Positions 42,350 through 51,460 are shown, counted from the first letter of the stretch. The stretch is DNA of 64,000 bases from Tranquillimonas rosea (GCF_900111315.1 NZ_FOGU01000011.1:1-64000); one strand, 5' to 3'. Notes: generated by a model from the sequence alone, not told the origin. Numbers and translations are program-made.

Positions 42350-43864
42350 CTATCGGAACATCAGGTCTGGCAACCAGGTCGCCAGCTCCGGTACCGCAAT
42401 CAGAAGCGCCATCGCGAGGATCTGCAACCCCACGAAGGGCGCCACGCCGACATAAATGTCCGTCGTGCTGATCGACCGGGGCGCCGCCGAGCGGAAGTAG
42501 AACAGGGCGAACCCGAAGGGCGGCGTCAGGAACGAGGTCTGCAGGTTCATCGCCAGCAGCACCCCGAACCAGACCGGAGAGATGTCGGTGCCCAGGATCG
42601 GCGGGCCGAGCAGCGGCACGACGATATAGATGATCTCGATCGCCTCGAGGATGAACCCGAGGAGGAACACGATGGCCAGGACCAGCGCCAGCGCCGAGGC
42701 CGTGCCGCCCGGCATCGCGGCGATCAGGTCGGCCACCCGCTCGTCGCCGCCGAAGCCGCGAAAGACGAGCGACAGCAGCGAAGCGGCGACGACGATGCCG
42801 AAGACCATGCCGGTGATCTTGACCGTCTCGTCTACGGCACCCGCCAGGATGCCGCCGCGAAACAGGGTCACGCCCCCCGCGAGCGTCCCGATCCCCACCA
42901 GAAGCGCCGCGATCACCGCGACGGGGCCCGCAACGTCGGCAAGTCGCAGCGCGATCAGGACCACCGCGCCGAGCGCCGCCGCGGCGACCAGCGCGCGGCC
43001 TGCGCGACCCGCCTTGCCCGACGCCGCGAGCAGCAGCGCGCCCACGGCGCCCAGGCCCGCGGCCTCGGTCGTCGTGGCGATGCCCGCCAGGATCGACCCC
43101 AGCACGGCGACGATCAGCGCGATGGGCGGCAGGAAGGTGAAGACAAGCAGCCGCGCCGTCACCGGGGCGCCCTCGACAGGGACCGGGCCGCGCGCCGGGC
43201 GCAGCATGATGGCGATGAACACCGCGTAGAGCGACACCAGCACCAGGCCGGGCAGAAGCGCCCCGGCGAACAGGTCGCCCACCGAGACGGGATCGGGCGC
43301 GAAGTTGCCGGCCGCCTGTTGCGCTTCGAGGTAGGTGCTGCCGATCTGGTCGCCGAGCAGCACCAGAAGGATCGAGGGCGGGATGATCTGCCCCAGCGTG
43401 CCGCTCGCGCAGATCACGCCGGCCGCCAGCCGCTTGTCGATCCCGGCCTCGGTCATCGCAGGCAGGGCGATCAGCACCAGCATCACCACCGTCGCGCCAA
43501 TGATGCCGGTCGAGGCGGCGATCAGCGTGGAAAAGGCCAGAACCGCCAGGGCGATCCCGCGCGGCGAGCCGCGGACCAGACGCGACAGCACGTCGAGCAT
43601 CCGCTGCGCCAGTCCCGAACGCTCCAGCAGAACCCCCATCAGCACGAACAGCGGCACCGCCATCAGGAGGGTGTTGGACATGATGCCCCAGACCCTTGCG
43701 GGGAAGAAGGTCAGGAACTGCAGGTCGAAGACCCCCATCGTGCTTGCGATCAGGGCCGAGACCAGGGGTACGCCTGCGATCGCCAGCATCGCCGGGATGC
43801 CGGACAGGATGCCGCCGAACAGCGCCAGCAGCATCGCGACGAGGGCCGCGTCCGCCCCGGTCAC
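42350..43864 (-). CDS. TRAP large permease subunit, long mannitol/chloroaromatic type
   Basis: A 504-residue membrane protein, longer than the usual 430. An extra block of about 60-70 residues with two or three added helices (residues about 275-345, very Ala/Val/Leu-rich) sits in the middle. Conserved signatures are STGIIGATVVMLVLIALP, GQIIPPSILLVLL and SFLTPPFGFALFYFR. This long form is typical of TakP-associated TRAP systems. It overlaps dctQ by four bases. Confidence 0.88.
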   Translation of the reverse strand: MTGADAALVAMLLALFGGILSGIPAMLAIAGVPLVSALIASTMGVFDLQFLTFFPARVWGIMSNTLLMAVPLFVLMGVLLERSGLAQRMLDVLSRLVRGSPRGIALAVLAFSTLIAASTGIIGATVVMLVLIALPAMTEAGIDKRLAAGVICASGTLGQIIPPSILLVLLGDQIGSTYLEAQQAAGNFAPDPVSVGDLFAGALLPGLVLVSLYAVFIAIMLRPARGPVPVEGAPVTARLLVFTFLPPIALIVAVLGSILAGIATTTEAAGLGAVGALLLAASGKAGRAGRALVAAAALGAVVLIALRLADVAGPVAVIAALLVGIGTLAGGVTLFRGGILAGAVDETVKITGMVFGIVVAASLLSLVFRGFGGDERVADLIAAMPGGTASALALVLAIVFLLGFILEAIEIIYIVVPLLGPPILGTDISPVWFGVLLAMNLQTSFLTPPFGFALFYFRSAAPRSISTTDIYVGVAPFVGLQILAMALLIAVPELATWLPDLMFR

Positions 43865-44358
43865 AGCGGCCTGCGGGCCAGCACGGCCGCGATTCCCTGC
43901 AGGATGGTCAGCGCCGCCGCGAGGGGCAGGGCGGTCTTCAGCAGGAACAACCCGCCAAGGCCGCCCGTCTCGACCGAGGCCTCGCGGATCGACCAGCTAT
44001 AGGCGAGGTCGGGCCAATAGGCCCAGATCAACAGACCGAAGACCGGGATCAGGAACAGCACCAGCGCGACGATGTCCGAGCCGCGGCGATAGCGTTCGCC
44101 CAGCTTCTCCGAGATCACCTCGACCCGCACGTGACCCTGGTGGGCCAGGCAGACCGGGATGCTGAAGATCGCGAGCGCCGCGAAGGCATAGCTCGCCGCG
44201 TCCTGCAGCTCGATATAGCCGACGCCGAAGCCATAGCGAAGCACCACGATCAGCAGCACCGTCGCCGCGAGGGCGAGCGCGGCCACCGAGCAGAGGCCGC
44301 GCGCGGCGATGTCGAGCATGCGGCAAAAGCGGAGGTATCGGTCGATCATGTGGCCCAT
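43861..44358 (-). CDS. TRAP small permease subunit (DctQ family)
   Basis: A 165-residue membrane protein with four helices (about 18-40, 50-72, 90-112 and 130-155). Landmarks are VVLRYGFGVGYIELQD and HQGHVRVEVI. ATG 44358 has AGAAGG about 12 bases upstream. ATG 44349 three codons later is equally possible. It lies 77 bases after the isoaspartyl peptidase gene on the same strand, so read-through from that gene is likely. Confidence 0.82.
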   Translation of the reverse strand: MGHMIDRYLRFCRMLDIAARGLCSVAALALAATVLLIVVLRYGFGVGYIELQDAASYAFAALAIFSIPVCLAHQGHVRVEVISEKLGERYRRGSDIVALVLFLIPVFGLLIWAYWPDLAYSWSIREASVETGGLGGLFLLKTALPLAAALTILQGIAAVLARRPL

Positions 44359-44435
44359 CCCGTTGCGCGGGCCTTCTGGCACAGCCGCGCGTCGACTGCC
44401 ACCCGGCGCAACGGGAAAGGCGGTCGCGTCCCGGC

Positions 44436-45365
44436 TCAGTAGATCGCGACCTTCAGGTCCTGGCCCTCGGCGGCGATGCCGCGATACATGCCCTCGGAAT
44501 TGAACGGCAGCGTGACCGAGCCGTCGCGGCCGACCGCGACCAGCCCCCCGGTGTCGCCGACCTCGCGCACGAGGTCCCCCATCACGACATGGCGCGCGGC
44601 GTCCTCGAGGCTCTCGCCGCGGTGGCGCATCCGCGCGTCGATCTCGTGGGCCGCCACCCAACGCAGGAAGATCTCGCCGTGCCCGGTGGCCGAGACGGCG
44701 CAGGTCGCGTCGTCCGCGAAGGTGCCGGCACCGATGACCGGGCTGTCGCCCACGCGGCCAGGCATCTTCGCGGTCATGCCGCCGGTGGATGTCGCCGCGG
44801 CCAGCCGACCCTCGCGGTCCCGCGCCACGGCCCCGACCGTGCCGTGGCGTCGGGCGGGATCATCGTCGCTGACGCCGCGCGCCTTCATGTCGAGCGTGGC
44901 CTGAAGCGCGTTCCAACGGTCCTGCGTGTAGAAATAGTCCGGGTGCTCGTAGTCGAGCCCCGCCGCGCGCCCGACCTCGAGCGCGCCGTCCCCGATCATC
45001 AGAACGTGGTCGGTGGTTTCCATCACCGTGCGCGCCAGCCGGATCGGGTTGCGTGGGCCGCAGATGCCCGCCACCGCGCCGGCCCGGCGGGTGGTGCCTT
45101 CCATCACCGCCGCGTCCATCTCGTGCGTGCCGGCGCTGGTGAAGACGGCGCCGCGCCCGGCGTTGAACAGCGGCTCGTCCTCGAGCGCGCAGACGGCTGC
45201 GGTCACGGCGTCGAGCGCGGTGCCGCCGCTGCGCAGGACGACCTCTCCGGTCTCGAGCACCCGCTCCAGCGCGGCGTGATAATCCCGTTCCAGTTCGGGC
45301 GTAATGCGCGCCTTCGGCAGCACTCCGGCGCCCCCGTGGATCGCAAGTGTATATCCCGTCGTCAT
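44436..45365 (-). CDS. iaaA: Isoaspartyl peptidase / type 2 L-asparaginase (Ntn hydrolase)
   Basis: A 309-residue plant-type asparaginase precursor. It is expected to cut itself before Thr176 (RRHGTVGAV), exposing the threonine nucleophile. LAIHGGAG, LFNAGRGAVFTSAGTHEMDA and STGGMTAKMPGRVGDSP are family hallmarks. These enzymes split beta-aspartyl dipeptides, including the beta-Asp-Arg that cyanophycinase releases. It is divergent from the cyanophycinase gene, which supports that role. ATG 45365 is preceded by AAAGGA. Longer starts lack support. Confidence 0.9.
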   Translation of the reverse strand: MTTGYTLAIHGGAGVLPKARITPELERDYHAALERVLETGEVVLRSGGTALDAVTAAVCALEDEPLFNAGRGAVFTSAGTHEMDAAVMEGTTRRAGAVAGICGPRNPIRLARTVMETTDHVLMIGDGALEVGRAAGLDYEHPDYFYTQDRWNALQATLDMKARGVSDDDPARRHGTVGAVARDREGRLAAATSTGGMTAKMPGRVGDSPVIGAGTFADDATCAVSATGHGEIFLRWVAAHEIDARMRHRGESLEDAARHVVMGDLVREVGDTGGLVAVGRDGSVTLPFNSEGMYRGIAAEGQDLKVAIY

Positions 45366-45459
45366 TCGGCCGTGTCCTTTCATCCGAAATGCGCATCGGA
45401 AACGCGCAGCCGTGTACCGCCTGGTTACCATTTCCGGGCGAAGCTGTGTTCTGCCCGCC

Positions 45460-45473
45460 AAGTTCCGTAACTT
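45460..45473. promoter_or_regulatory. Palindrome AAGTT-CCGT-AACTT in the iaaA-cphB gap
   Basis: A perfect 5-bp inverted repeat with a 4-base centre lies midway in the 197-base divergent gap between iaaA and cphB. It is a candidate operator for a regulator that would control both arms. No regulator gene is encoded next to it, so control would have to come from elsewhere. Confidence 0.3.
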
Positions 45474-45562
45474 CCTTGCGAAACGGCCTGTCAAGTCCGG
45501 ACGCAAGGGTCTAACGTGGGGACCCGTAAGGGCATCGATTGGCAGATGGAGCGGTGCAAGAT

Positions 45563-46423
45563 ATGAACAAGACCCTGAAGTTCCCCGCGGTCGGTCCCCT
45601 CGTCGCCATCGGCGGCGCCGAGGACAAGACCTCGGAGGCGAATATCCTGCAGCGTGTGCTGTCATTGACCCCGGTCGAAGAGCCCGTTGTCGGTGTCATC
45701 ACCACGGCGAGCAGCATTCCGGCCGAAGTGTACGAGGGCTATCGCGAGGCGTTCGGCCGTCTCGGCGCGGCCGAGGTGCTCGACATCCGGATCCGCGAGC
45801 GGGCCGAATCCCGCGATGCCGGGTTCCTCGACATGATCGAGCGCAGCGACATCATCTTCGTGTCGGGCGGCGACCAGATGCGCCTGACGAACATTCTCGG
45901 CGGGTCCGCCGCGCTCGAGGCGATCCGCAAGCGGCACGATTTCGGCGCGGTCATCGCCGGCACCAGCGCGGGCGCCGCGTCGATGTCGACGACCATGGTC
46001 TACGGAGGGGCGGCCGATGACTCCCTTCGCAAGGGCGCGGTGAAGATGAGCGCCGGGTTCGGACTCGTCGCCGGGGTCATCATCGACACGCACTTCCTGG
46101 AACGCGGCCGCTTCTCGCGCCTGATGGAGGTCGGGGCGACCAACCCCGAGTATCTCGGCGTCGGTCTGGGAGAGGACGCGGCGGTGCTGTTCGACGGTGG
46201 GACGATCCGCGCCTTCGGTCCCGGCCATGTCGTGCTCGTTGACAGTTCCAAGATTACCGGCTCCAATGTCTTCGATCTGAGCGACGGTGAGGCGGTTAGC
46301 GTCCACAACGTCATAATGCATGCGTTGGTCGACGGGTATGGTTACAGCCTGACGGACCGACGGGTCCTGACGCCGGATGAGCTCAGGGCCATCAGGCCGG
46401 AGCAATGGATTGCGTATTCTTGA
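45563..46423 (+). CDS. cphB: Cyanophycinase (peptidase S51 family)
   Basis: A 286-residue serine exopeptidase-type enzyme. The nucleophile is Ser135 in AGTSAGAASM. FVSGGDQMRL, DTHFLERGRFSRLME (with the family His/Arg) and GVGLGEDAAVL complete the cyanophycinase signature. It cuts cyanophycin (multi-L-arginyl-poly-L-aspartate) to beta-Asp-Arg dipeptides. No signal peptide is present, so it acts on intracellular granules. Its 3' end overlaps the start of cphA. A degradative and a synthetic gene are therefore translated from one message. Confidence 0.92.
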   Translation: MNKTLKFPAVGPLVAIGGAEDKTSEANILQRVLSLTPVEEPVVGVITTASSIPAEVYEGYREAFGRLGAAEVLDIRIRERAESRDAGFLDMIERSDIIFVSGGDQMRLTNILGGSAALEAIRKRHDFGAVIAGTSAGAASMSTTMVYGGAADDSLRKGAVKMSAGFGLVAGVIIDTHFLERGRFSRLMEVGATNPEYLGVGLGEDAAVLFDGGTIRAFGPGHVVLVDSSKITGSNVFDLSDGEAVSVHNVIMHALVDGYGYSLTDRRVLTPDELRAIRPEQWIAYS

Positions 46424-49052
46424 ACAAAGGGCCCTTCGCGGACCCAACTACTACAGCCGCTATCTCTCGATCTACATGCGGCTGGATATCGAGGAGCTAG
46501 AAGACAGACCGAGCGACCAAGTGCCCGAGATCGCCGAACGACTCGAGGCGCTGATGCCCACCATCCACGACCACCGCTGCTCTGTCGGAGAACCTGGCGG
46601 GTTCCTGCAGCGGGTGCGCAACGGCACCTATGCCGGGCACATGGTCGAACATGTGGCGATCGAGTTGCAGAACCAGGTCGGCTTCTCCGTCGGCTACGGC
46701 AAGACGGTCGATAGCTACGATCCCGGCATCTACAACGTCGTCTACCGCTATCGCGACGAGGCGACGGGCCTTGCCGCCGGCGTCGCTGCCGTGGACATCG
46801 TGAAAAAGCTCTATGACGGGGACGAGGTCGACCTGACGCCGATCATCGCCCACCTCAAGGAAGTCCGCGACGCCAACGCGCTCGGGCCCTCGACCGGGTC
46901 GATCGTGAACGCCGCGAAGGCGCGCGGCATCCCCGCCTACAACCTGACCGAGGGCACCAGCTATACCCAGCTGGGCCACGGCGTGAAGCAGCGCCGCTTC
47001 CAGGCGACGGTGACGGACGCCTCGGGGATCATCGGCCACTCGATCGCCGACGACAAGGAATGGACCAAGCAGATCCTCGACGACGCCGGCGTGCCAGTGC
47101 CCAAGGGGCAGGTCTGCTATTCGTGGGAAGAGATCGAACAGGCGGCGGACTGGATCGGCTGGCCGGTCGTGACCAAGCCGCTCTCGGGGAACCACGGGCG
47201 CGGGGTGACGACCGACATCGCGTCGGTCGAGGATCTGAGATCGGGCTACGAGGCCGCGCTCGCCCGTGCGCGTGACGGCTCGTCGGCGGTCATTGTCGAA
47301 AGCTACATCAAGGGCGAGGATCACCGCATGCTGGTGATCGGCGGCAAGCTGGTCGCCGCCGCGCGTCGCCGTCCGGCGCATGTCACCGGCGACGGTACCT
47401 CGACCATCCAGCAGCTGATCGACTGCGAGAACGCCGATCCGCGCCGCGGCGTGGGCCACGAGAACCTGCTGACCCAGATCCATGTCGACGAGCAGACGCT
47501 CCGCATGCTCGAACAGGCGGGCCTGTCGCTCGACACGGTGATGCCCGAGGGCGAGGTCGCGTTCCTCAAGTCGACCGCCAACATCTCGACCGGCGGCACG
47601 GCCACCGACCTGACCGACGAGGTCCACCCCGAGGTCAAGTTCCAGATGGAGCGGATCGGGCGGCTCGTCGGGCTTGACATCATCGGCATCGACCTTCTGG
47701 CCGAGACCCTGTCGAAACCGCTCGAGCAGCAATCGGCCGGCGTGGTCGAGGTCAATGCCGGCCCCGGCTTCCGCATGCACATGGCGCCGACGCATGGCAG
47801 CCCCCGCCCGGTGGGCGAGCACGTGCTCGAGATGCTGTTCCCCGACCACGCCGACAACGGACGGATTCCGATCACGGCGATCACCGGCACTAACGGCAAG
47901 ACCACGACGACCCGCCTGACCGCGCATATCCTGCGGCAGGCCGGTCACTCGGTCGGGCTGGGCTGTACCGGCACCGTCGAGATCGACAACCACATCATCC
48001 TGCGCGGCGACTATTCCGGTCCCGCGGCGGCGCAGGCCGTGCTGCGCGAGCCCACGGTCGAGCATGCCGTGCTCGAAGTGGCGCGGGGCGGCATCATGCG
48101 CCGCGGCCTCGGCTTCGACGAGTGCGACGTGGGCGTCCTTCTGAACATCGCGTCCGACCACCTTGGCGAGCGGGACATTCACACGCTCGACGAACTGGCG
48201 CGGTGCAAGACCGTCGTGGTCGACGCGGTCAAGAAAGAGGGCGGCTACTGCGTCCTCAATGCCGACGACCCAATGGTGATGGAGCACGGCACCTACTGGG
48301 CGCGGGGCGAAATCATCTATTTCACGATGAATCCCGACAACCCGGACCTGGCCGAGCATCTTGGCAACCACGGCACCGTCATCACGGTCAAGAACGGCTG
48401 GATCGTCATGTTGCGGGGCCGGGTCGAGGTCGAGATCGTCGAGGTGAACGACGTTCCCATCTCGTTCGAGGGGCACGCCCCCTTCAACGTGCAGAACGCG
48501 ATGGCCGCCGCGGGCTCGGCGCTGGCCCACGGGCTCGAGATCGACGATATTCGCGCCGGTCTGCTGACCTTCCACCCCACGCCGTCGCAAATGCCGGGCC
48601 GCACGAACTATTTCGAGGCGGACGGCGTGAAGTGCCTGATCGACTACGGCCACAACGTTCCCGCGCTCAAGGCTCTGGAACCGCTGGTCAGCGGTCTGGG
48701 CCTGCAGCGCAAGATCGGCGTCGCGACCGCGCCCGGCAACCGCCGGGACGAGGATCTCGTCGCGCTCGGGGCGCAGCTTGCGCGGATGTGCGACACCCTC
48801 TACGTCTACGAGACCGACTCTCGCGGGCGGACGCCGGGCGAGACGGCAAAGCTGATCCATGAGGGCGCCGAAAGCGCCGGGTCGGACTGCCGTGTCGAGA
48901 CGGTGATGGAAGAGCACGCCGCCACCGCGCGCGCCATCGAAGAGGCCAAGCCGGGGGACTTCCTGCTGCTGCTCGTGGACGACATCGAGGGAACGACGGA
49001 GCGGCTCAAGGGGCGCAGTTTCCCGAGCACCGCCGAAATCGCAAAGACCTGA
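46410..49052 (+). CDS. cphA: Cyanophycin synthetase
   Basis: An 880-residue ligase that adds Asp and then Arg to the growing polymer. The N-terminal domain is about 1-160. The ATP-grasp module (about 205-475) includes WPVVTKPLSGNHGRGV (Lys256) and GVVEVNAGPGFRMH. The Mur-ligase-like module has the P-loop GTNGKTTT (493-500) and LNIASDHLGERDI. TTG 46410 is chosen because the family N-terminus (MRILEQRALRGPN) begins exactly there and GGAG lies upstream. ATG 46377 would add 11 unconserved residues. It overlaps cphB by 14 bases. Confidence 0.93.
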   Translation: MRILEQRALRGPNYYSRYLSIYMRLDIEELEDRPSDQVPEIAERLEALMPTIHDHRCSVGEPGGFLQRVRNGTYAGHMVEHVAIELQNQVGFSVGYGKTVDSYDPGIYNVVYRYRDEATGLAAGVAAVDIVKKLYDGDEVDLTPIIAHLKEVRDANALGPSTGSIVNAAKARGIPAYNLTEGTSYTQLGHGVKQRRFQATVTDASGIIGHSIADDKEWTKQILDDAGVPVPKGQVCYSWEEIEQAADWIGWPVVTKPLSGNHGRGVTTDIASVEDLRSGYEAALARARDGSSAVIVESYIKGEDHRMLVIGGKLVAAARRRPAHVTGDGTSTIQQLIDCENADPRRGVGHENLLTQIHVDEQTLRMLEQAGLSLDTVMPEGEVAFLKSTANISTGGTATDLTDEVHPEVKFQMERIGRLVGLDIIGIDLLAETLSKPLEQQSAGVVEVNAGPGFRMHMAPTHGSPRPVGEHVLEMLFPDHADNGRIPITAITGTNGKTTTTRLTAHILRQAGHSVGLGCTGTVEIDNHIILRGDYSGPAAAQAVLREPTVEHAVLEVARGGIMRRGLGFDECDVGVLLNIASDHLGERDIHTLDELARCKTVVVDAVKKEGGYCVLNADDPMVMEHGTYWARGEIIYFTMNPDNPDLAEHLGNHGTVITVKNGWIVMLRGRVEVEIVEVNDVPISFEGHAPFNVQNAMAAAGSALAHGLEIDDIRAGLLTFHPTPSQMPGRTNYFEADGVKCLIDYGHNVPALKALEPLVSGLGLQRKIGVATAPGNRRDEDLVALGAQLARMCDTLYVYETDSRGRTPGETAKLIHEGAESAGSDCRVETVMEEHAATARAIEEAKPGDFLLLLVDDIEGTTERLKGRSFPSTAEIAKT

Positions 49053-49055
49053 AAT

Positions 49056-49071
49056 CATGTCGGACGACATG
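49056..49071. promoter_or_regulatory. Perfect palindrome CATGTCG-GA-CGACATG after cphA
   Basis: Two 7-bp arms with a 2-base centre lie 4 bases after the cphA stop and 55 bases before the ATP-grasp gene. It could be a small operator or a hairpin in the operon mRNA that sets the level of the downstream ligase. No T-run follows. Confidence 0.35.
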
Positions 49072-49126
49072 TCGGCCGCGGATCTTTCCGGGCGCTGGCG
49101 TGTTGTCAGCGAGGAGGGACACAAAA

Positions 49127-50425
49127 ATGACAAAGAACGTATTCGTCGTCGGCCTGAACCCGATGAACGCAGAGCGGCTCAAGCGGCTGCGCGGCGTCGA
49201 GGACGTCACGTTTCACCAGCTGCTGACACCGGCGCAGGTCTACGAGACGCAGGAATTCGACATTCCCGCGATGCTGGCCGAGGCCGAGGCCACGCTGGAC
49301 GCGTTCGACGGCTCGATCGACGCCATCGTCGGTTACATGGACTTTCCCGTGTCGACGATGCTTCCGCTGCTCTGCCAGAAATACGGCACGCCCAACGCGT
49401 CGCTCGAAAGCCTGCTGAAGTGCGAGCACAAGTACTGGAGCCGCAGCGTCATGCGCGAGTCGGTGCCGGATCACATCCCCAAGTTCACCGCCTTCGATCC
49501 GTTCGACGACACGGCGTTGTCCAAGATCGGCGAGGCCGAGCTGCGCTTTCCTTTCTTCATCAAGCCGATCAAGTCGTCTGGCTCGCGCCTGGGCTTCCGC
49601 ATCGACAGTCCCGAGGACTTCGACTACGCGATCGAGAAGCTGCGCGCCGAGATCCGGCTGATCGGCGAGCCGTTCGACCACGTGCTGAGCCAGGCGGACC
49701 TGCCCGACGAGATCCGGGCGATCGAGGGCCATTACTGCATGGCCGAACAGGTCATCGGTGGGCGGCAGTGTACGGTCGAGGGCTATGTCCACAACGGCGA
49801 GGTCGTACCCTACGGCACCGTCGACTCGATCCGCTATCCGCAGGTCCTGAGCTTCTTCTACTATCTCTATCCCTCGACGCTGCCCGAGCGCATCCGAGAC
49901 AAGATGAACGAGATCACCCGCACGATCATGAGCCACATCGGCTATGACAATGCGGGCTTCAACGTCGAGTATTACTGGGACGAGGTGCAGGACAAGATCT
50001 GGCTGCTCGAGATCAACACCCGGATCGCGCAGTCGCACTGCGACCTGTTCGAGATGGTCGACGGCGTCAGCCACCAGCAGGTGACCATCGACCTCGGCCT
50101 CGGGCGCAAGCCCGACATGCCGCAGGGCGAGGGGCCCTCGAAGGTCGCGGCCGAGTTCTTTTACCGCGTGTTCTTCAACGACGCGACCGTGTCGCGGGTG
50201 CCGTCCGAGGCCGAGATCCAGGTGGCGGCGGAACAGGTCGAGGGAACGCGCATCGCCTCGCATGTCACCAAGGGCATGCAATTGTCCGAGCTGCCCGAAC
50301 AGGACGCCTACAGCTATGCCGTCGCGTCGATCTGGATGGGCGCGGGCAAGCACTCGAAGCTGCTCTGGAACTACGAGCAGGTGATGAAGCGCCTCAACTA
50401 CGAGTTCTCCGACATCGTCGAGTGA
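49127..50425 (+). CDS. ATP-grasp carboxylate-amine ligase of unknown product, in the cyanophycin operon
   Basis: A 432-residue protein of the ATP-grasp superfamily (carbamoyl-phosphate synthetase/D-Ala ligase branch). The first 110 residues form the Rossmann-like pre-domain (NVFVVGLNPMNAERLKRL). ATP-contacting lysines lie in FFIKPIKSSGSRLG (Lys146, Lys149). The Mg-binding acid and amide are in LLEINTRIAQSH (Glu295, Asn297), and MAEQVIGGRQCTVEG supplies the mid-strand. It should join a carboxylate to an amine through an acyl phosphate. A strong GAGGAGG ribosome site precedes ATG 49127, 74 bases after cphA. No named family fits. A role in making or editing cyanophycin or its dipeptides is inferred from position. 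Confidence 0.82.
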   Translation: MTKNVFVVGLNPMNAERLKRLRGVEDVTFHQLLTPAQVYETQEFDIPAMLAEAEATLDAFDGSIDAIVGYMDFPVSTMLPLLCQKYGTPNASLESLLKCEHKYWSRSVMRESVPDHIPKFTAFDPFDDTALSKIGEAELRFPFFIKPIKSSGSRLGFRIDSPEDFDYAIEKLRAEIRLIGEPFDHVLSQADLPDEIRAIEGHYCMAEQVIGGRQCTVEGYVHNGEVVPYGTVDSIRYPQVLSFFYYLYPSTLPERIRDKMNEITRTIMSHIGYDNAGFNVEYYWDEVQDKIWLLEINTRIAQSHCDLFEMVDGVSHQQVTIDLGLGRKPDMPQGEGPSKVAAEFFYRVFFNDATVSRVPSEAEIQVAAEQVEGTRIASHVTKGMQLSELPEQDAYSYAVASIWMGAGKHSKLLWNYEQVMKRLNYEFSDIVE

Positions 50426-50439
50426 GCCGGCGCCGGGCC

Positions 50440-50462
50440 GTCGGCCGGGTCTCCCGGCCGAC
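50440..50462. terminator. Strong hairpin between ATP-grasp gene and membrane-protein gene
   Basis: GTCGGCCGGG and CCCGGCCGAC form a perfect 10-bp stem with loop TCT in the 39-base gap between convergent gene ends. It probably terminates both transcripts although no T-run is present. Confidence 0.6.
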
Positions 50463-50464
50463 GC

Positions 50465-51229
50465 TCAGACCGACCGCGGCGCGGGCCCGAACACCTTGAT
50501 CGCGGCATAGGCGAGACCCCAGATCGCGATATACAGTTCGGTGATCTCGGTGGTCCATCTCACGGCGTCGAACGCCACCGATTCCTCGGCGAAGATGCCC
50601 TGGAACAGCTTCAGCAGCGCCGTCACGCCGATACAGGCAACCAGCGGGATCAGCGCCGGATGCGCCCGCAGATCCTGCCAGACCCTGTCTGGCACGATCC
50701 CGATGCGCGGAAGATACAGCGCGGCGGCGCCGAGGCAGAACACGAAGTAGAAGATCTCGGCCTTGCCCTGCGGACCTTCGATGTTGTGAAGGGTGAACTC
50801 TTCCTGCGCGTTCGCCTCCTGCATCCATGCGGGGATGTCGTACCCCAGGATCGGCTGGCCCCACTGCGTCTCTTCCAGCGCGGCGAGCAACGCGAGCAGG
50901 GCGAAGCCCAGAAACAGGATCGCCTGCAGCGGTCCACCGGAGCGGGCGCAGCGCCAGCACAGGACCATGCCCAGCCCGAACGCTCCGACGAAGGCGAAGG
51001 CGGTGCCCATCTCGACCGCCGTGTATTCCCGTGCGCTGCGGAAACCGTCCGCGACGAGCGGATAGGTCGCCTCGTTGAACGCCAGCACGCACCAGGCGAT
51101 CAGGGCGACGACCGGAAGCCATTTCAGGCCAGACTCGACCTCTTTGGAAAGTTGCAGGGAGGAGGCGGTGTGCCGTTCGGAATATCGCAAATCAATGCTC
51201 CATCGGCGGCAAGTTCGCGCCGCGCTCAC
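50465..51229 (-). CDS. Unassigned multi-pass membrane protein with EETQWGQ motif
   Basis: A 254-residue protein with about six hydrophobic segments (about 36-54, 72-92, 101-117, 160-176, 191-210 and 226-245). Between helices three and four is a polar loop EETQWGQPILGYDIPAWMQ followed by NAQEEFTLHNIEG. This resembles the EEISWGQR...N.QxE..LHN motif I recall from uncharacterised membrane proteins of cyanobacteria and other bacteria. The Glu/Asn/His-rich loop could be an active site or metal site. The first 30 residues are hydrophilic and the true start could lie further in. It is convergent with the cyanophycin operon. The function is unknown. Confidence 0.7.
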   Translation of the reverse strand: MSAARTCRRWSIDLRYSERHTASSLQLSKEVESGLKWLPVVALIAWCVLAFNEATYPLVADGFRSAREYTAVEMGTAFAFVGAFGLGMVLCWRCARSGGPLQAILFLGFALLALLAALEETQWGQPILGYDIPAWMQEANAQEEFTLHNIEGPQGKAEIFYFVFCLGAAALYLPRIGIVPDRVWQDLRAHPALIPLVACIGVTALLKLFQGIFAEESVAFDAVRWTTEITELYIAIWGLAYAAIKVFGPAPRSV

Positions 51230-51460
51230 GTGTAACAGATTTGTAAAAATCTAAGGCGCCTCCGCAAACGGCAACCCGCCGGGGCCCCTTCAGCGCATTG
51301 TCGCCGACCCCTTCTTGCCATCTGCCGTTGCCTTGGGCGCCGGTGCGTCTCCTGTGCCGCCCTTGTGGTCAAGTTCCGGCGATCCGGCACCTTCGCGCTG
51401 GACTTTGGCAGGGGGCACGGCGATAGACGTATCTTCGAAAGACGAGCATCGGACGCCCCC

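Noticed and set aside
46377-46409. ATG 46377 as start of cyanophycin synthetase
   Set aside because: It adds 11 unconserved residues. The family N-terminus begins at TTG 46410 with a ribosome site.
46497-49133. 878-codon open frame on the minus strand
   Set aside because: Fully antisense to cphA, which has ATP-grasp and Mur-ligase motifs. The opposite frame is compositionally biased and has none.
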